The notes under the pieces: model-generated
What the model was told of the DNA's origin: nothing
Database searches by the model: none
The model's input: the letters and a program-made list of their open reading frames with translations, nothing else
Made by a program: the position numbers and the translations under genes
Part shown: positions 1-10,687 of the stretch, piece after piece
How positions within the stretch are numbered: position 1 is the stretch's first letter
Layout of the letters: each line of letters starts with the position of its first letter
Origin: Thereva unica
Taxonomy: Eukaryota > Arthropoda > Insecta > Diptera > Therevidae
Reading direction: 5' to 3'
Assembly: GCA_949987705.1 (NCBI GenBank)
Contig: OX465281.1
Coordinates: forward strand, 104,679,248-104,743,247
DNA length: 64,000 nt

Positions 1-237
1 TTGCTGGAGACTGGCCCGATGGAGCGAAAGCAAACTGGGTTTGTACGTAAATGTTTGGAGACTTGTTGATATCCGTCGGGGGACAATGTGGTATTGTTTT
101 CCGCCTGTTATTCGCAACTCCAAATATTTCTCCGGGAGATTTTTCAGACTGGCCATCGCAACTTACGGTTGCAAGCATGAACCTAAATTATAGTTAGCTT
201 TTCACTCGGTTCGTATATTATCAACTAGTTCACGTAT
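1..237. other. Unassigned flank
   Basis: I see no open reading frame, repeat or RNA gene here that I can support. The stretch runs directly into the tRNA-like sequence that starts at 238. Confidence 0.4.
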
Positions 238-350
238 GCCCGGCTAGCTCACTAGAACATGAGACTCCTATTCTCAGGTCGTGAGTCGAGTCCCACATTG
301 GCGCCAACATATTAGACCTACGGCATAAAAAAAAAAAAAAAAAAAAACCG
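238..350 (+). pseudogene. tRNA-Lys-derived retro-pseudogene or SINE head with A tail
   Basis: The sequence opens with GCCCGGCTAGCTCA, as in animal tRNA-Lys(CTT), keeps a tRNA-like anticodon arm (TGAGA...TCTCA), and has a T arm with GTCGTGAGTCGAGTCCCAC, a good B box. It ends in GGCG followed by CCA at 304-306, which nuclear tRNA genes do not encode, so the copy probably came from a processed tRNA. A short AT-rich stretch then leads to about 21 A residues (327-347). The D loop is shortened and the anticodon position reads CCT rather than CTT, so it is not a working tRNA-Lys gene. Either a retro-pseudogene or a very short tRNA-derived SINE would fit. Confidence 0.7.
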
Positions 351-1410
351 TCCGTTATTTTCGGCTCCTCACTGCCTCGCGAGTCGGCCTTGTGGACCCG
401 AGGGTATGTAACGGTCGGTTGGAAAATTTATTTTGACGGGGGAATTTAGTTTGGAAATCACCCTGTAGGCAAGGGGAAATTTACTGTAAAATTACTTGGG
501 AGGAAAAGGAAAATTTAACCGAGGGATGCGAGGAAAAAAGAAATTTTTTTTGACAGAGAAAAAAACAGAAAATGGGAAGTAAGTTTTTGGGTTTGAAAAG
601 AGAAACGTGGGCTGAGAAAAAAAATTTTCAATTTTCGGCGACAATTTTCCGTGTAGCTCAGAGAGTAAAACTATTTGATTATAAAAAGTATTAAATTGAC
701 GAAATTTTGATTTAATGTACTGTGGTGTATAAACAAAAAGTAAATTAAAATACATGAACCCACGGGGAAAACCTAAATATAGAGCGCAGGTGGAACATTT
801 TTCTAATGATTAGATGTCCCAAAAATACCATTCTTACGGAGGACAAGGAGTGGAAGTAGGCTGTCGGACTGATTTTGAAAAGGAATATTGAAAGTTTGCG
901 TCTGACTGATTTCGAGAAGGAATGGTGGCATTATTTACATTCGCACCATTTTAAAGGTAATCGACCAAATAGGTTTATTGTATATTGCAGTGAACAGAAG
1001 CAAGTTGATTCTAAATAAGTTAGAAGCAATTTTTATATTACGTCGCCATTATATTCTAATTAAAAATGGTACTGGGCAAGATATTGGCGTGCATAAAGTT
1101 GCAGCAGTAAGCGTTGATAGTATTCTCCAGGTTGGGAGTTCCGTGGACCGTTGCTGGAGCCCCCCCTCTCTTACCAAGACAAAGTTTTAGTTCAGCGGCC
1201 CAAGCCTGAACGTGTCGGAAAAGGAGATAACGGACTGTCTGTCTGTGAGAGTTCAACATATCCACGGACGGCACAGTTGGTTAGAACGACTGATTGGTCA
1301 AACTATGATGGAGTTTTAGAAAGTGTGCAAGCACAGAATACAATAATACACAATTTTAACTTTTTTTTTTCCAATTATTAATATTATTCATAAACAATTG
1401 TTTTTTCCAA
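351..1410. other. Unassigned AT-rich stretch
   Basis: Short open frames on both strands overlap one another and lack recognisable motifs. A pyrimidine-rich piece near 1150-1190 (CCCCCCCTCTCTTACC) could be decayed transposon, but I cannot assign it. Confidence 0.4.
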
Positions 1411-1470
1411 ATTCTATATTAATAATATTTATTCTATATTAATAATATTTATTCTATATTAATAATATTT
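1411..1470 (+). repeat. Three perfect copies of a 20-bp tandem repeat
   Basis: The unit ATTCTATATTAATAATATTT is repeated three times without a mismatch, and a partial fourth unit (ATTAATTTAA) follows. It is a minisatellite in AT-rich DNA. Confidence 0.95.
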
Positions 1471-2260
1471 ATTAATTTAATATTTATGTTACTTATCACC
1501 AATATTCACACCTTTTCAACAATTAATTAGTTAGCTACACATGTTATGTAATTTTCCGGATTTTTTTACAACCATCGTTGATTAGATACTGATTACTATA
1601 TATGTTTAAAATGATTGTTAAAATATCAGCGACTGGCGCCAGGGCGTAGATTTTTTTTGTTGGGTGGCTATATATACTAGTACTCCACTTTATGTAGTTG
1701 CATTACGTTCATTTTTTTTGTCCGACTCTTTTGCTAACTATTACTTTTTGATAATATTTATTGTGGTGAGTGTAGCAATAAAAATTAATTTTATTTTGAA
1801 AGTTAATTTCTTCTTTTGCATTATGATGGCCTAAGTAGCCACCTTTATTTTCCAGGATGGTTGATCGGGATTTTCGCTTCGGGGTTCTTTCCTTTTCATT
1901 GGCGATTTTGTAATGATTTCAGGTCCGTGAATCGTTGGTGTCGCAGACATGGAGTGACGAAGGAAGAACTCGCATCGACATTTAGGTAAGTGGTGAACCA
2001 TAAAGGGTTCGGCCCGGCCACACACCCCACGACCCCTCCGGCGAGCTAGATAACTCCGTGTGGCCGGCGTAGGAGTTCCGGTTTTTCTTTTTAATTCTTA
2101 TGTATGGTGTTGGCTCCTTGGCCATGCTCTTGAGGGCTTGTGGCTAAGGGGGTAACACCTCGCATAAGTGGCGCCCACTATTTAGATCGCGCCATTATGC
2201 TGGTACAATGTATCAAATATTTTTTCAAACTCTATCCAGCCATACCAAAAACGCCCCCTA
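1471..2260. other. Unassigned; decayed repeat likely
   Basis: No coding sequence is recognisable. The segment 2030-2160 is more GC-rich than its surroundings (GTGTGGCCGGCGTAGGAG, GGTAACACCTCGCATAAG) and looks like untranslated sequence from a LINE, but there is no protein evidence. Confidence 0.3.
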
Positions 2261-2304
2261 CCCCCTGTTAGTGGTAGGGGGTGCAACTTCAAAAACTTAA
2301 ATGG

Positions 2305-2540
2305 AAACCCTCATTTTTTATTGCAGATTCAGAATCTTCATAAAAATATATGAAGATTTCGTCCCAAACATTTTTTGCGATTCGCCATAGATTACGCTGT
2401 AATCGGAGAAAAACGTTTTTTATGATTTATTAATTTCCGCCGATTACAGCGCCATCTAAGGCGAATCAAAAAAAAATGATAAGAACTAAATCTTCATATT
2501 TTTTCAAGAAGGATCTAAATCTGCAAAAAAATAGGGGTTT
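2305..2540. repeat. Foldback (long inverted repeat), about 100-bp arms
   Basis: The left arm (about 2305-2407) and right arm (about 2440-2540) are imperfect reverse complements. Left-arm landmarks TTGCAGATTCAGA, GAAGATTT, CGATTCGCCATAGATTAC and GCTGTAATCGG are mirrored on the right by CCGATTACAGCGCCATC, GGCGAATC, AAATCTTC and AAATCTGCAA. The spacer is only about 30 bases, so single strands would fold into a long hairpin. C-rich tracts outside both arms (CCCCCTACCCCCT at about 2265, CTGCCCCCTTCC at about 2560) suggest a larger, decayed palindromic MITE. There is no coding sequence. Confidence 0.8.
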
Positions 2541-2579
2541 TGTACTTTTTTTTAAATTCTGCCCCCTTCCTCCCACAAA

Positions 2580-3338
2580 AAGTAGGGGGTAGAAAGCGAT
2601 TTTCAAAACAAAATAAAAACCCCTATTTTTTATTTTATTATTATATAAATTCCTTTTTATACAAATTATATTTTCTGATGTCGATTGTTTTGTATTTATG
2701 GAATAAAAAAAATATTTCAGTTTTTTCTTTTTTTTTTAATTACCCCCCTAAGCTAGTTGGCTGGAAACGCCCTTGACGAGAGCATACCGGCAAAATGAGT
2801 CTACGCAACTCCTGGAATTCCTCATTGTGACAGAGGACACAGACGATGTCCTTTTGGATTGCCGGAGATTAGCCGAGCAAACTGCTACACTGTAACCTAC
2901 AGGTAAAGGCACGGCTAAGAGCAACGAACGTCTTAGACTATAATGGTACGATCGTTTGATCTACTGACTAAAGTGGAGGAGAAGCTAAGGCGGAAATAAA
3001 CAAAAAAGAAGTGAGTTGGGCTTAGAAGTACCAGTAGTATTATCAGGTAAATAAATGCTGATCCAGCTTTGCGACGCATATTAAATTTAACATTCATTAC
3101 GTTTTGGTAGAAAATTAGCCAGTCTTAAGAAAATTTCATGAGGCATCTTAAGCCCATCTTAAGATAATTGTAATTAGACCTAATGATCCAACTAGTTGGT
3201 GATTTTAGTTAGGATTAGAATACGGTATAACCGACAGCCTTGAGCGTGTCGGCATCATAATGCTTGCACCTTCCAACGCACGAAAATAGAAAGAATCCAA
3301 TAAAATATATGTGTACAAATTAAAAATTAGTCTTAAAA
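2580..3338. other. Unassigned flank of the hAT gene
   Basis: I see no motif-bearing frame. If the transposase to the right once had a C-terminal dimerisation exon it should lie here on the minus strand, but I could not recognise one. Confidence 0.35.
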
Positions 3339-5279
3339 TCACGCCAAAGAAGTATAACTTCTAATGCGTATACATAAGTACACACACCCACTGTTTTTTT
3401 TTTCATTTTGAAATATATTTAATGTCTTATCCGGATTGTAATTAAATTGTTGCAGTAAATTTTGTCCCCCTAATCTCATTTCAGTTTCTCTTTCGTCGTC
3501 TGAATCCCAAAACGCATTATTCTTCGGTATTGGATTTCTCATCGACATGGTAACGTTTTGATTGTCGAACATAGTGTCGTCATTCAATTTTGCCACTAAA
3601 AATTCTTCAATTTGTCTGGCTTTTAGCGGGTAATATTTATTAATGAAATTCATCTTAAATTGAGGATGCACAGATGTAGCAATAAGGTAATCGAAATTTT
3701 CGAAGGTATCAGAAAATCTATAAAGAAAAGCTACATTAACTTTTTAAGTTGGTGTGATAGTTACTATTATCACATGGTGATAGAAATGTTTGTTAATTAA
3801 TTGAGAATATTATTCATAAATACAGATGAGTAGATGTTTACCTTCTTTTTATACTATCTATAAATATTTCTGCTAGTTCTCCACCACACGTATCTGTTGA
3901 AGACGTAATTTTTCTCAATTTTTCAATTATCTTATTCAAAACTGGAATTATTACGCCGATATATGTGTGATTATCTCCTTGCAGAATATCAATAGCGGTA
4001 GCTAAAGGCGAAAATACCTGAAATTAATTTATTACACATATACAAAGAGTAGTCTTGAAATCGCTGCAAGTACTAAATTTTAATTAACTTACTTGACACA
4101 AAGATGAGAGAAATGTTATTTCTTCCTCCGTAAATGGATAAATTTTAAAGGAATCGTACAAAGAATTCCAACGAGTTGGAGTTGGCGTGATGAAGTATCG
4201 TTTCAACTTATTATGTATGTAATCCGCTTTCACATTTGATTTATTTTGGAATTTCCCAATTTTAGCACATTTGAGCAATATCTTCTTGTAAAGATTTTCA
4301 AATACCGCCAAACTATTATATTTTTTCAAACTATTTTCGAAGTCCGTAGTGCATATTAAATTTAATGTATGGCTGGCATATATTATATGCCTCGGTAAAG
4401 CGAATGAAGTACTTGAGCTACTTTCATCGTGAGCTATTGTTAATATGTCATCAATATTAATGTCTTTAGCTCTAAAAAAAACTCCCTACATTCATCGAAA
4501 TTATCTCTTAAATTCTCAAAGGCTTCTTCAATTTCAGGATTAGCAATTCTGGTAAGAACAAAATAACTTAATAATATTAAATTACTTTAAAAACACATTT
4601 ATTACTTGAAAGCCTTAACAAAATTGGAGGCGTTGTCTGTGACAATATATTTAACTTTATCCTTTATATCGTATTTCGCAATGATTTTGTGAATTTTTCT
4701 GTCAAGAATGTTAAATGAATGAGGTCCAGTGATCCTACTACATGCTAATACGCAAGATTCTCTTTGTAATTCTTTCGTAATCCAATGACATGTACAACCC
4801 AAAAATGATCTCTTCCCAGCAGTCCAACAATCGACTGTTAAGCAAAGTTGTTGAACATCTCTTGTTAAATGCTTTATGTCGGAAATCATTTTCTCATACA
4901 AATCGTCCAAACGTGTCATTAACGTTGCTCTAGCAATAAAATTAACCTTTCTTTTTGCTGCCACATTAACAACATTTTGAAGGCCTTTAGAGTTGACAAT
5001 ATTAAACGGTGCTAAATCTGATATGACGAATTCTGTTATTGCACCATTCATTTCATCGTCAGTTCCAATTCTTCTTTTTTTCCTTACTTGATGTTCAAAT
5101 TCGTATGTTTCTGATGCTGATGATGAAATATCAGGATGATGAATCTGTTAAAATGCGATGTAGTTGTTTGGTGATTTATACGAAATGTGTGTAGTATACA
5201 GGGTGTCATGCCTGTATGTACTACCAGAATATGCGCACTAACCTTATATGAAGATCTAATGGATTTCTAAATATAGAAG

Positions 5280-6026
5280 CAGCGCCGTAGTGAGGGTCTC
5301 GGGGGCCCTTGTGCAAGATTTCGTAAGGGGCCCTTGAAAATGAATTTCTAAAAAAAATGTGATTTCGTTCGCTCGTACAACGCGAGAGCACTTGAAGTTT
5401 AAAACAAAAGAGCGTTGTGCCTAAAAGTGAAATTTCATGTGGGCGTCAAGCGTTGAGCGTCGTGTTTTCAATGCAACAGAAAGAGAGCGACTATATTTCT
5501 TTCTCTGTCTGTTGCATTGTTAAAACTTAACGCTCGACGCTTGACGCTCCCATGAAATCTCTACTTAAAGGTCTTATTCATAGGGGCGTCAAGCGTCGAG
5601 CGTCAAGTTTGTACTGGTTTTTACGAAACAGAAAGAGAAAGATATATTTCTGCGCTTGTCTGTTGCATTGTAAAAAACTTTACGCCCAATGCCTGACGCT
5701 CATCCCATGAAATCGCTACTTAATGCATGTAAATAATAAAATCATAAGCTCTCTAACAAAGCAGCGTTCATTAAAAAAAAGGGTTCTCGAAAAAATTTTC
5801 TATTAGATACTAATAAGAGCGTTCTAGAAAAAAAAGTTTCCCAGGGGCCCTTTCCATAAAAAAGTAGAGCCAATTTTATACAATGTTATAAAAACGTTAT
5901 CGAAGATCTTTTCTAGCTCATACTTTAAAACGAATTCTAAAAAACAAAAAAAAAATCTTCGGGGGCCCCTCAGGGCCGGGGGCCCTGGTGCGCCGCACCG
6001 CCTGCACATGCCTAGATACGGCGCTG
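5280..6026. mobile_element. Non-autonomous hAT element (MITE) with perfect 8-bp target duplication
   Basis: The termini are CAGCGCCGTA (5280-5289) and TACGGCGCTG (6017-6026), perfect 10-bp inverted repeats of the hAT type. The flanks TATAGAAG at 5272-5279 and TATAGAAG at 6027-6034 are a perfect 8-bp duplication, the hAT signature. GC-rich subterminal blocks (GGGGGCCCTTG; GGCCGGGGGCCCT) lie inside both ends. The 747-bp body contains two large hairpins but no transposase. Confidence 0.93.
5452..5705. repeat. Two related palindromes inside the hAT MITE
   Basis: Hairpin 1 pairs GGGCGTCAAGCGTTGAGCGT (from about 5452) with ACGCTCGACGCTTGACGCTC near 5530-5550 around a pyrimidine-rich centre. Hairpin 2 (about 5583-5705) has the same layout and arm sequence. 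Both contain AACAGAAAGAGA and TCTGTTGCATTG. They look like two diverged copies of one palindromic insertion. Confidence 0.75.
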
Positions 6027-6838
6027 TATAGAAGTTCTTTTGTGAAAATTATAAATAAAGTAATATGTATTATGGGTATTTTATATTCGTTATATTTAAA
6101 TAAAGGAAAAAACAAATCTAGTCGTACTTCTGCTGTGAAATGAACACCTAGCTTCGACACAATGTAATATGAAGATAATCGCTACACTTTTAGAACCCGT
6201 TGTGAAAACCTGGCCCATTTGGAGCGGATTCCAAAATAATGTAAAACATATGCATTTATTTACTGCCAATTAGTTACGGCTATATAACAGGAAATACACT
6301 TTTTATACTTTGATAAATACAATATTAGCGAAAGGTATTTGGAAAAAACGGGTCGGAAGATCATTTGCAATAATGATCCTCCAGAATTTAGGCTCAATCA
6401 CTTGCTTTTAATATGTATATGTATGTACTATCGTTTTTAACAAAATTCGGACTCTTTCTATAAAAGTGTGCAAGTAAAAAAAACATTTTCTGCTGTTATG
6501 ACTGTGTCTTTTTTCGTAGTAAAGATATACCATTCTTATACCCTTTTTAAATCCGCTCTACGAGAGCAATTTTAATGGCAAGACCGGTAGTACATGGTTC
6601 CTAGTATTACCAGATAAAAGCTTGTACACTGATTACAAGACACCCTGTACCAAAAATAGAATTTATACTTACATTCAAATGCCTCGTCATATTGTAATTT
6701 GTTTTACAACTTACAGCAATCCATTTGTTTTTGCAGTTACCTATTTTGCATTCTACATAAAAACTATTTTCAAATTTTTTCCTGCAACTTAGTTTATTTA
6801 ATGTTTCTTCGTCTTCAACTTTTTCAAAAAATTCCACA

Positions 6839-7179
6839 AGTATGAATTATTAGAACACATTTTTGTAAGATTTAAAGATAATAATTGATATTTTTTTAAA
6901 ACCGAAATTCGATTAGCTGATAGCCGGATAGTTAATTCTATTCCACCACTCAATGTCTACTTTCCATTTGAAAAATAAAATAAACATCTAATGTACTATA
7001 TTAACATAAATGTATTTTTCAATTTCATAGAATTACCAGAACTGAAAGCAGAATATAATTCCTAGAACAGTAAATTTTGTACATAGCAAAATATATGTAC
7101 TATGCATATACATATGAACTTATGAACGAAGTGTTTATTTAACTTAACACATATTAAAAGTCCTATTCCCTATTAAAAT
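6839..7179. other. Unassigned upstream flank of the hAT gene
   Basis: AT-rich sequence upstream of the BED exon. A promoter would lie here if the element were whole, but I see no convincing TATA or terminal repeat. Confidence 0.3.
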
Positions 7180-7194
7180 CTTTTTGAATAATCA

Positions 7195-7370
7195 AATGAA
7201 TTTCCAATCGAATTTGATTCCGCTCATATCAATGATTCCGATCAAAAGTTGATTCCGATCAGAATATGATAGGAATCAATTTATGGGCGGAATCAAATTG
7301 GATTCCTACTGATTCCGCTCACATTACTGATTCCTATGGGAATTGATTCCGCTCAATTTTTGATGTGAGC
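7195..7370. repeat. Dense, mixed-orientation GATTCC cluster
   Basis: GATTCC or its complement GGAATC appears about eleven times within roughly 170 bases, in both orientations and at irregular spacing (for example ATTGATTCCGCTCATAT, TAGGAATCAATT, CGGAATCAAATTGGATTCC). It is not a simple tandem repeat, and the mixed orientation gives many small self-pairing options. Confidence 0.8.
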
Positions 7371-7655
7371 GCGGTGGTGATTTCTTCGCTCGATGTCGCT
7401 CTTGTGCAACCATGCTGAAAATCAATATAGACTGGAGAGTATTACATACGCCCAGTCTAAGTTGGATCGTTCGGATTTCGATTTAAAATATCTTTATGAA
7501 TTATTTACGGTAAGCAATTACCAATTATTATTTTTCAAACTGAAAAACTTATTTCTTGTCACTACGCTAATTAACTTATTGTCCAATCGCATAACCAGTG
7601 ACTCTACTAACTGTAAGTATAGCTAGTATGTAAGTCAATTGAGTTTGCAACACTT

Positions 7656-8036
7656 AGGATGAGTGCACTAAATCATTGATTAAAGTTATTGTCAAAATTA
7701 ACTATAACAATAATAAAGTTGTTAAAGCTCCAGTTTGTAAAAATGAGTTGCACCACCCAACCTTTTGTTAAAGTTATCGTTAACGCCCACTTTGATTTAA
7801 ATTTACATTTTTGTGTATTTATAAGTTTAACAGTTTGTGATTTTATTGAAAATGGCAACCCTGTCTGGGACTATGACTACTGTCAAAGTTAACAATAACA
7901 CTAACCAGGCGAATTTCCTTAGTTAAAGTTAACGTTAAAATGATACGTCCGGTTAACAATTGTTAACCGGAGATTTGACAACCGATCAAGCTTTTGTTAC
8001 GGTTAAAGTTAATTGGTGCAACTCACCCTTGGTGAG
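7656..8036. mobile_element. MITE-like element with GGRTGAG..GCAC ends and GTTAAAGTT motifs
   Basis: The left end (GGATGAGTGCACTAAA, 7656 on) and the right end read on the other strand (GGGTGAGTTGCACCAA) are similar inverted termini followed by TTAAAGTTA-type motifs. A third copy of the motif (ATGAGTTGCACCACCC) sits internally near 7743 next to GTTAAAGTTATCGTTAAC. Near 7950 there is a palindrome CCGGTTAACAATTGTTAACCGG with only bases interrupted at its centre. No coding sequence is supported and the boundaries are approximate. Confidence 0.5.
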
Positions 8037-8136
8037 TTCCCTCTGGTGATGCTAACCATCTTCCCAAATGTGAGAAGAAAATTTGATATTCGTCCAATAC
8101 TGCATTTATTTTATTTTCCAATGAAGTTAAACGGGG

Positions 8137-9088
8137 TATATGGGCGATCCTCCAGAACCTTTAACCTGCTTGTCGCTTCGAAATTTTTATGAATAACAAT
8201 TTTTATAAGACGATTAATAATAAAAGAAGCTATCAATAATGTTAAGAAACTATTAATGAACAATAAGATATAAGTACGAAGTCATTTAAAACGATATATT
8301 GCAATAACATTTGAAAAAATGTTCCGTTACCTGTCACTTTTCGGCCTGTCTTTAGCGCTAATCTGAATGAAAAACTATTTATATTTGTGATAGGAAGCGT
8401 TGAAACAAATAGTGAAAAGTTATAGTTTAACTCTTAAGGAAAAATGCAGTTGTGTTCGGTGCAGTGTCATATCGCTATATTTTCCAAAAAAACAACTCTG
8501 AAGTTTGTCCCTAGGTTTTGATGTCAAAGTTGTAACCCGCATGGTAAGTCGAAGTACTTCGAATTGTCTCATTTTATCATAAATTTTTTTAAACGCACTT
8601 ATTGTTCAGACACTAACGAACATGTGCATACATTTTGTGACACAAATAAGTTGAAATTGGTTGATTTTTGGGCAAAACTGGCCTACGTGAATGTAGGTTA
8701 CATTTAAATGTCAAAGTTGTAACTGCAATTAATTTGCTCATATTACATTAAATTCATCCCCGTAAAATTTCTTATGACCTATTGTAACTAGTTAAATCAT
8801 ATGTAACGTTTCCTTCACTTAAATTGTTTCATGAATCTTAATAAAAAAGTAATTTAAGCGAATGTCAAAATTGTAACCATGTCAAATTTGATGTCAAAAT
8901 TGTAACCATGTCAATATAACCATGTCATAAAAAAATATGCGCATAGAATTTTTTAATGTTCTACATCAGAAAACATTTATTTATGAAATAAGAAACACAA
9001 AAAATATCATGGCACGGTTGTGCTATCAATTTGAAATTTCATTTTTCCAATTAGCTCAGGTTAAAGGTTCTGGAGAATCGCCCATATA
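8137..9088. mobile_element. 950-bp TIR element, 32-bp termini
   Basis: The left terminus (8137-8168: TATATGGGCGAT, then CTCCAGAACCTTTAACCTG) is matched on the opposite strand at 9057-9088 with a single mismatch. The outermost TATA may include a TA target duplication, which would suggest a Tc1/mariner-like MITE. The interior has no long reading frame but repeats the phrase GTCAAARTTGTAAC at least four times (near 8524, 8709, 8863 and 8891). Confidence 0.88.
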
Positions 9089-10304
9089 CTAAAATGAGAC
9101 TTATGTTTGAAACGTTTGAGCTTTCTGCCAAACTTCATAGCTGCATTGAGCTGCCTTAGAGGAATCTTGTTTCTATAAAATAGTAAACAATAATTAAGGA
9201 AGGTGTATCTGCAAGTGTTGTAGCAGTTGCCGAATCGATGACGTAAAATAGATAGATTTTACTAACATTGTGTTCATGTGATCCTAATATAATAATAAAG
9301 CATAAGGAATTCTGAAAAATTGTAATAATTTTGAAATTATTGATGAAACTTTCGCCATTTGGCCTTTTTTTAATTTCAACTAAATTTTAAAATCAAATCC
9401 TGAGAAAGGCATATTTATAAATGAATTATTTCTTTGAAATCAATTAAAGTATATCCTTTTGCAAAATATAAACACACCACAGACATTACTATTATCCAAT
9501 GTAACCAAAATGATTCAATTGTTGTGTAAAGCGTGATTTACAAGTCAGACGCCAGGCTCTCTTTCTTCGATTCAAAATATGAAAGGTAGTATGGGGATGT
9601 ATGAGGAGGATGCAGTTTAGTTTATAAACACTTAAAGCATTTAAACCGTTGTAGACGAATTTTATTTATACACTTAGCAGCGTTTAATAAAAGTCAACAC
9701 AATCACTTAGTTTTGATTAAACTTTTGTAGCGGTTATTAATAATAAAAATAAAAAATAAATGTTCGCCTTTCCAAGCGCCAGTATCGTTTGTCCATGCTC
9801 TTCCCCACCAAGTATTATCCACGTCCCATGCTGCTTGCCCTCGGGGACCAAACAAGATTCATTTACTGAATATACTAAATTGTAGCCTTTACGGTCAACA
9901 GTCTGAAATATGAGGATGTCCTATTCTGATAATTTTAAATTTATAATTTTTATGCAGGTTTTTGATCTTATTATCATATTTAAAATACCCCGGCAATAAA
10001 GGCATAAAAATTAAAGAGTAAAAGACCCTAAATAACTAATTCCCAGTGAAATTATAGTTTACTTGATGAAGCAGTAACATTTTTATTAAACGGAATATCC
10101 ATGTAGAGGTATTTTTTCAGTAGTGATTTTATGACATATAACACATGAGTTGTCATGATACTTTTATTCAATATTGTTTGAAATTTCATCAAAGAATGAC
10201 AGGCCAGCATAGAGTCTACAAATTGTTCAGAAGCAGAAGAAGAGGGTTTACTGTCTTCGAACAAAATTTTTTCAGACTTGGGCTAAAAAGAAACTCGGAG
10301 CGGC
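9089..10304. other. Unassigned; possible decayed exons on minus strand
   Basis: A minus-strand frame at 9720-9902 opens right after a good acceptor (ATATTTCAG) and another frame at 10069-10264 ends at a possible donor (CATCAA-GTAAAC), but joining them puts a stop in frame. I recognise neither product. Confidence 0.25.
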
Positions 10305-10655
10305 TTAAGAGCTGCCATTAAATTCAGACAAAACAACGGTTTGATGTGGTTTATGTACTGGTGGAATATCGGTCCATATTTCTTCTAAAAACGAAGTCGG
10401 CCAGAGCCTTGACCGTAATTTGCCAACTGGTCTTTTGCCATCTGGTAGTAGATACAGGCTTTTTTTGTATCTTCGAGTCATCCGTAAACGCAGTAGCTTA
10501 GCGTATGTTGAGAGTAAACTCTTAGTATACTCTTTGTATAGATCGTACCATTCTAGCGTATTCTCCATGCATTATCTTCATCGATTGGGCCGTATATCCT
10601 TCGGAGAACCTTCCTCTCGAATATATCCATTTTGTCTTGCGGATTTCTGGGAGAT
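10305..10655 (-). pseudogene. RTE-like LINE, C-terminal end of reverse transcriptase ORF
   Basis: On the minus strand the segment reads MDIFERKVLRRIYGPIDEDN, the conserved motif after the thumb of RTE/BovB-type LINE reverse transcriptases, then LYKEY and a basic RRYKK stretch, then GKRPVGKLRSRLW, equivalent to the usual EGRRPVGRPRNRW. It ends with a stop near 10,305. It continues the LINE at 13,136-14,010, from which it is separated by a hAT-type insertion. The ORF is degenerate. Confidence 0.75.
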
Positions 10656-10687
10656 ACTCTAGGCTGTGCTGTCAGATCTGAGAATCT

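Larger units (their letters stand above)
5199..6647. mobile_element. TA-flanked element with CAGGGTGTC termini inside the hAT intron
   Basis: TACAGGGTGTC at 5197-5207 is matched by its exact reverse complement GACACCCTGTA at 6639-6649. Reading TA as the target duplication leaves 9-bp termini. The element would fill almost the whole first hAT intron (5145-6674). I see no transposase in it, so it would be non-autonomous. The short terminus leaves room for coincidence. Confidence 0.5.
3339..6837 (-). pseudogene. hAT-family BED zinc-finger transposase, spliced, frameshifted, C-terminus missing
   Basis: Five exons can be placed. Exon 6675-6837 gives a BED zinc finger (CKIGNC, then TRHLN, completed after splicing by IHHPD in the next exon). 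Exon 4606-5144 holds the hAT core start (LCLTVDCWTAGKRSFLG, then YIVTDNASNFVKAF). Exon 4093-4548 gives LPRHIIYASHTLNLI and PTPTRWNSLYDSF, but needs a frameshift in the T-run near 4477. Exons 3842-4017 and 3339-3717 follow. Junctions use GT-AG with good donors (TTGAAT-GTAAGT, TGTCAA-GTAAGT). The usual C-terminal hATC dimerisation block was not found, so the gene is a remnant. hAT transposases are nuclear DDE-type enzymes that cut and paste their own element. The spliced structure resembles ZBED-like transposases of animals. I am sure of the family, less sure of the exact first exon. Confidence 0.85.

Noticed and set aside
297..310. TGGCGCCAACA as a retroviral primer-binding site
   Set aside because: The surrounding sequence is the tRNA itself in sense orientation, including T arm and CCA, so a primer site is not needed to explain it.
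10052..10264. Minus-strand frame with DSMLACHSL, faintly like P5-type ATPase sequence
   Set aside because: The similarity covers under ten residues, and the rest shows no P-type ATPase motif. Possible splicing to the next frame introduces a stop.
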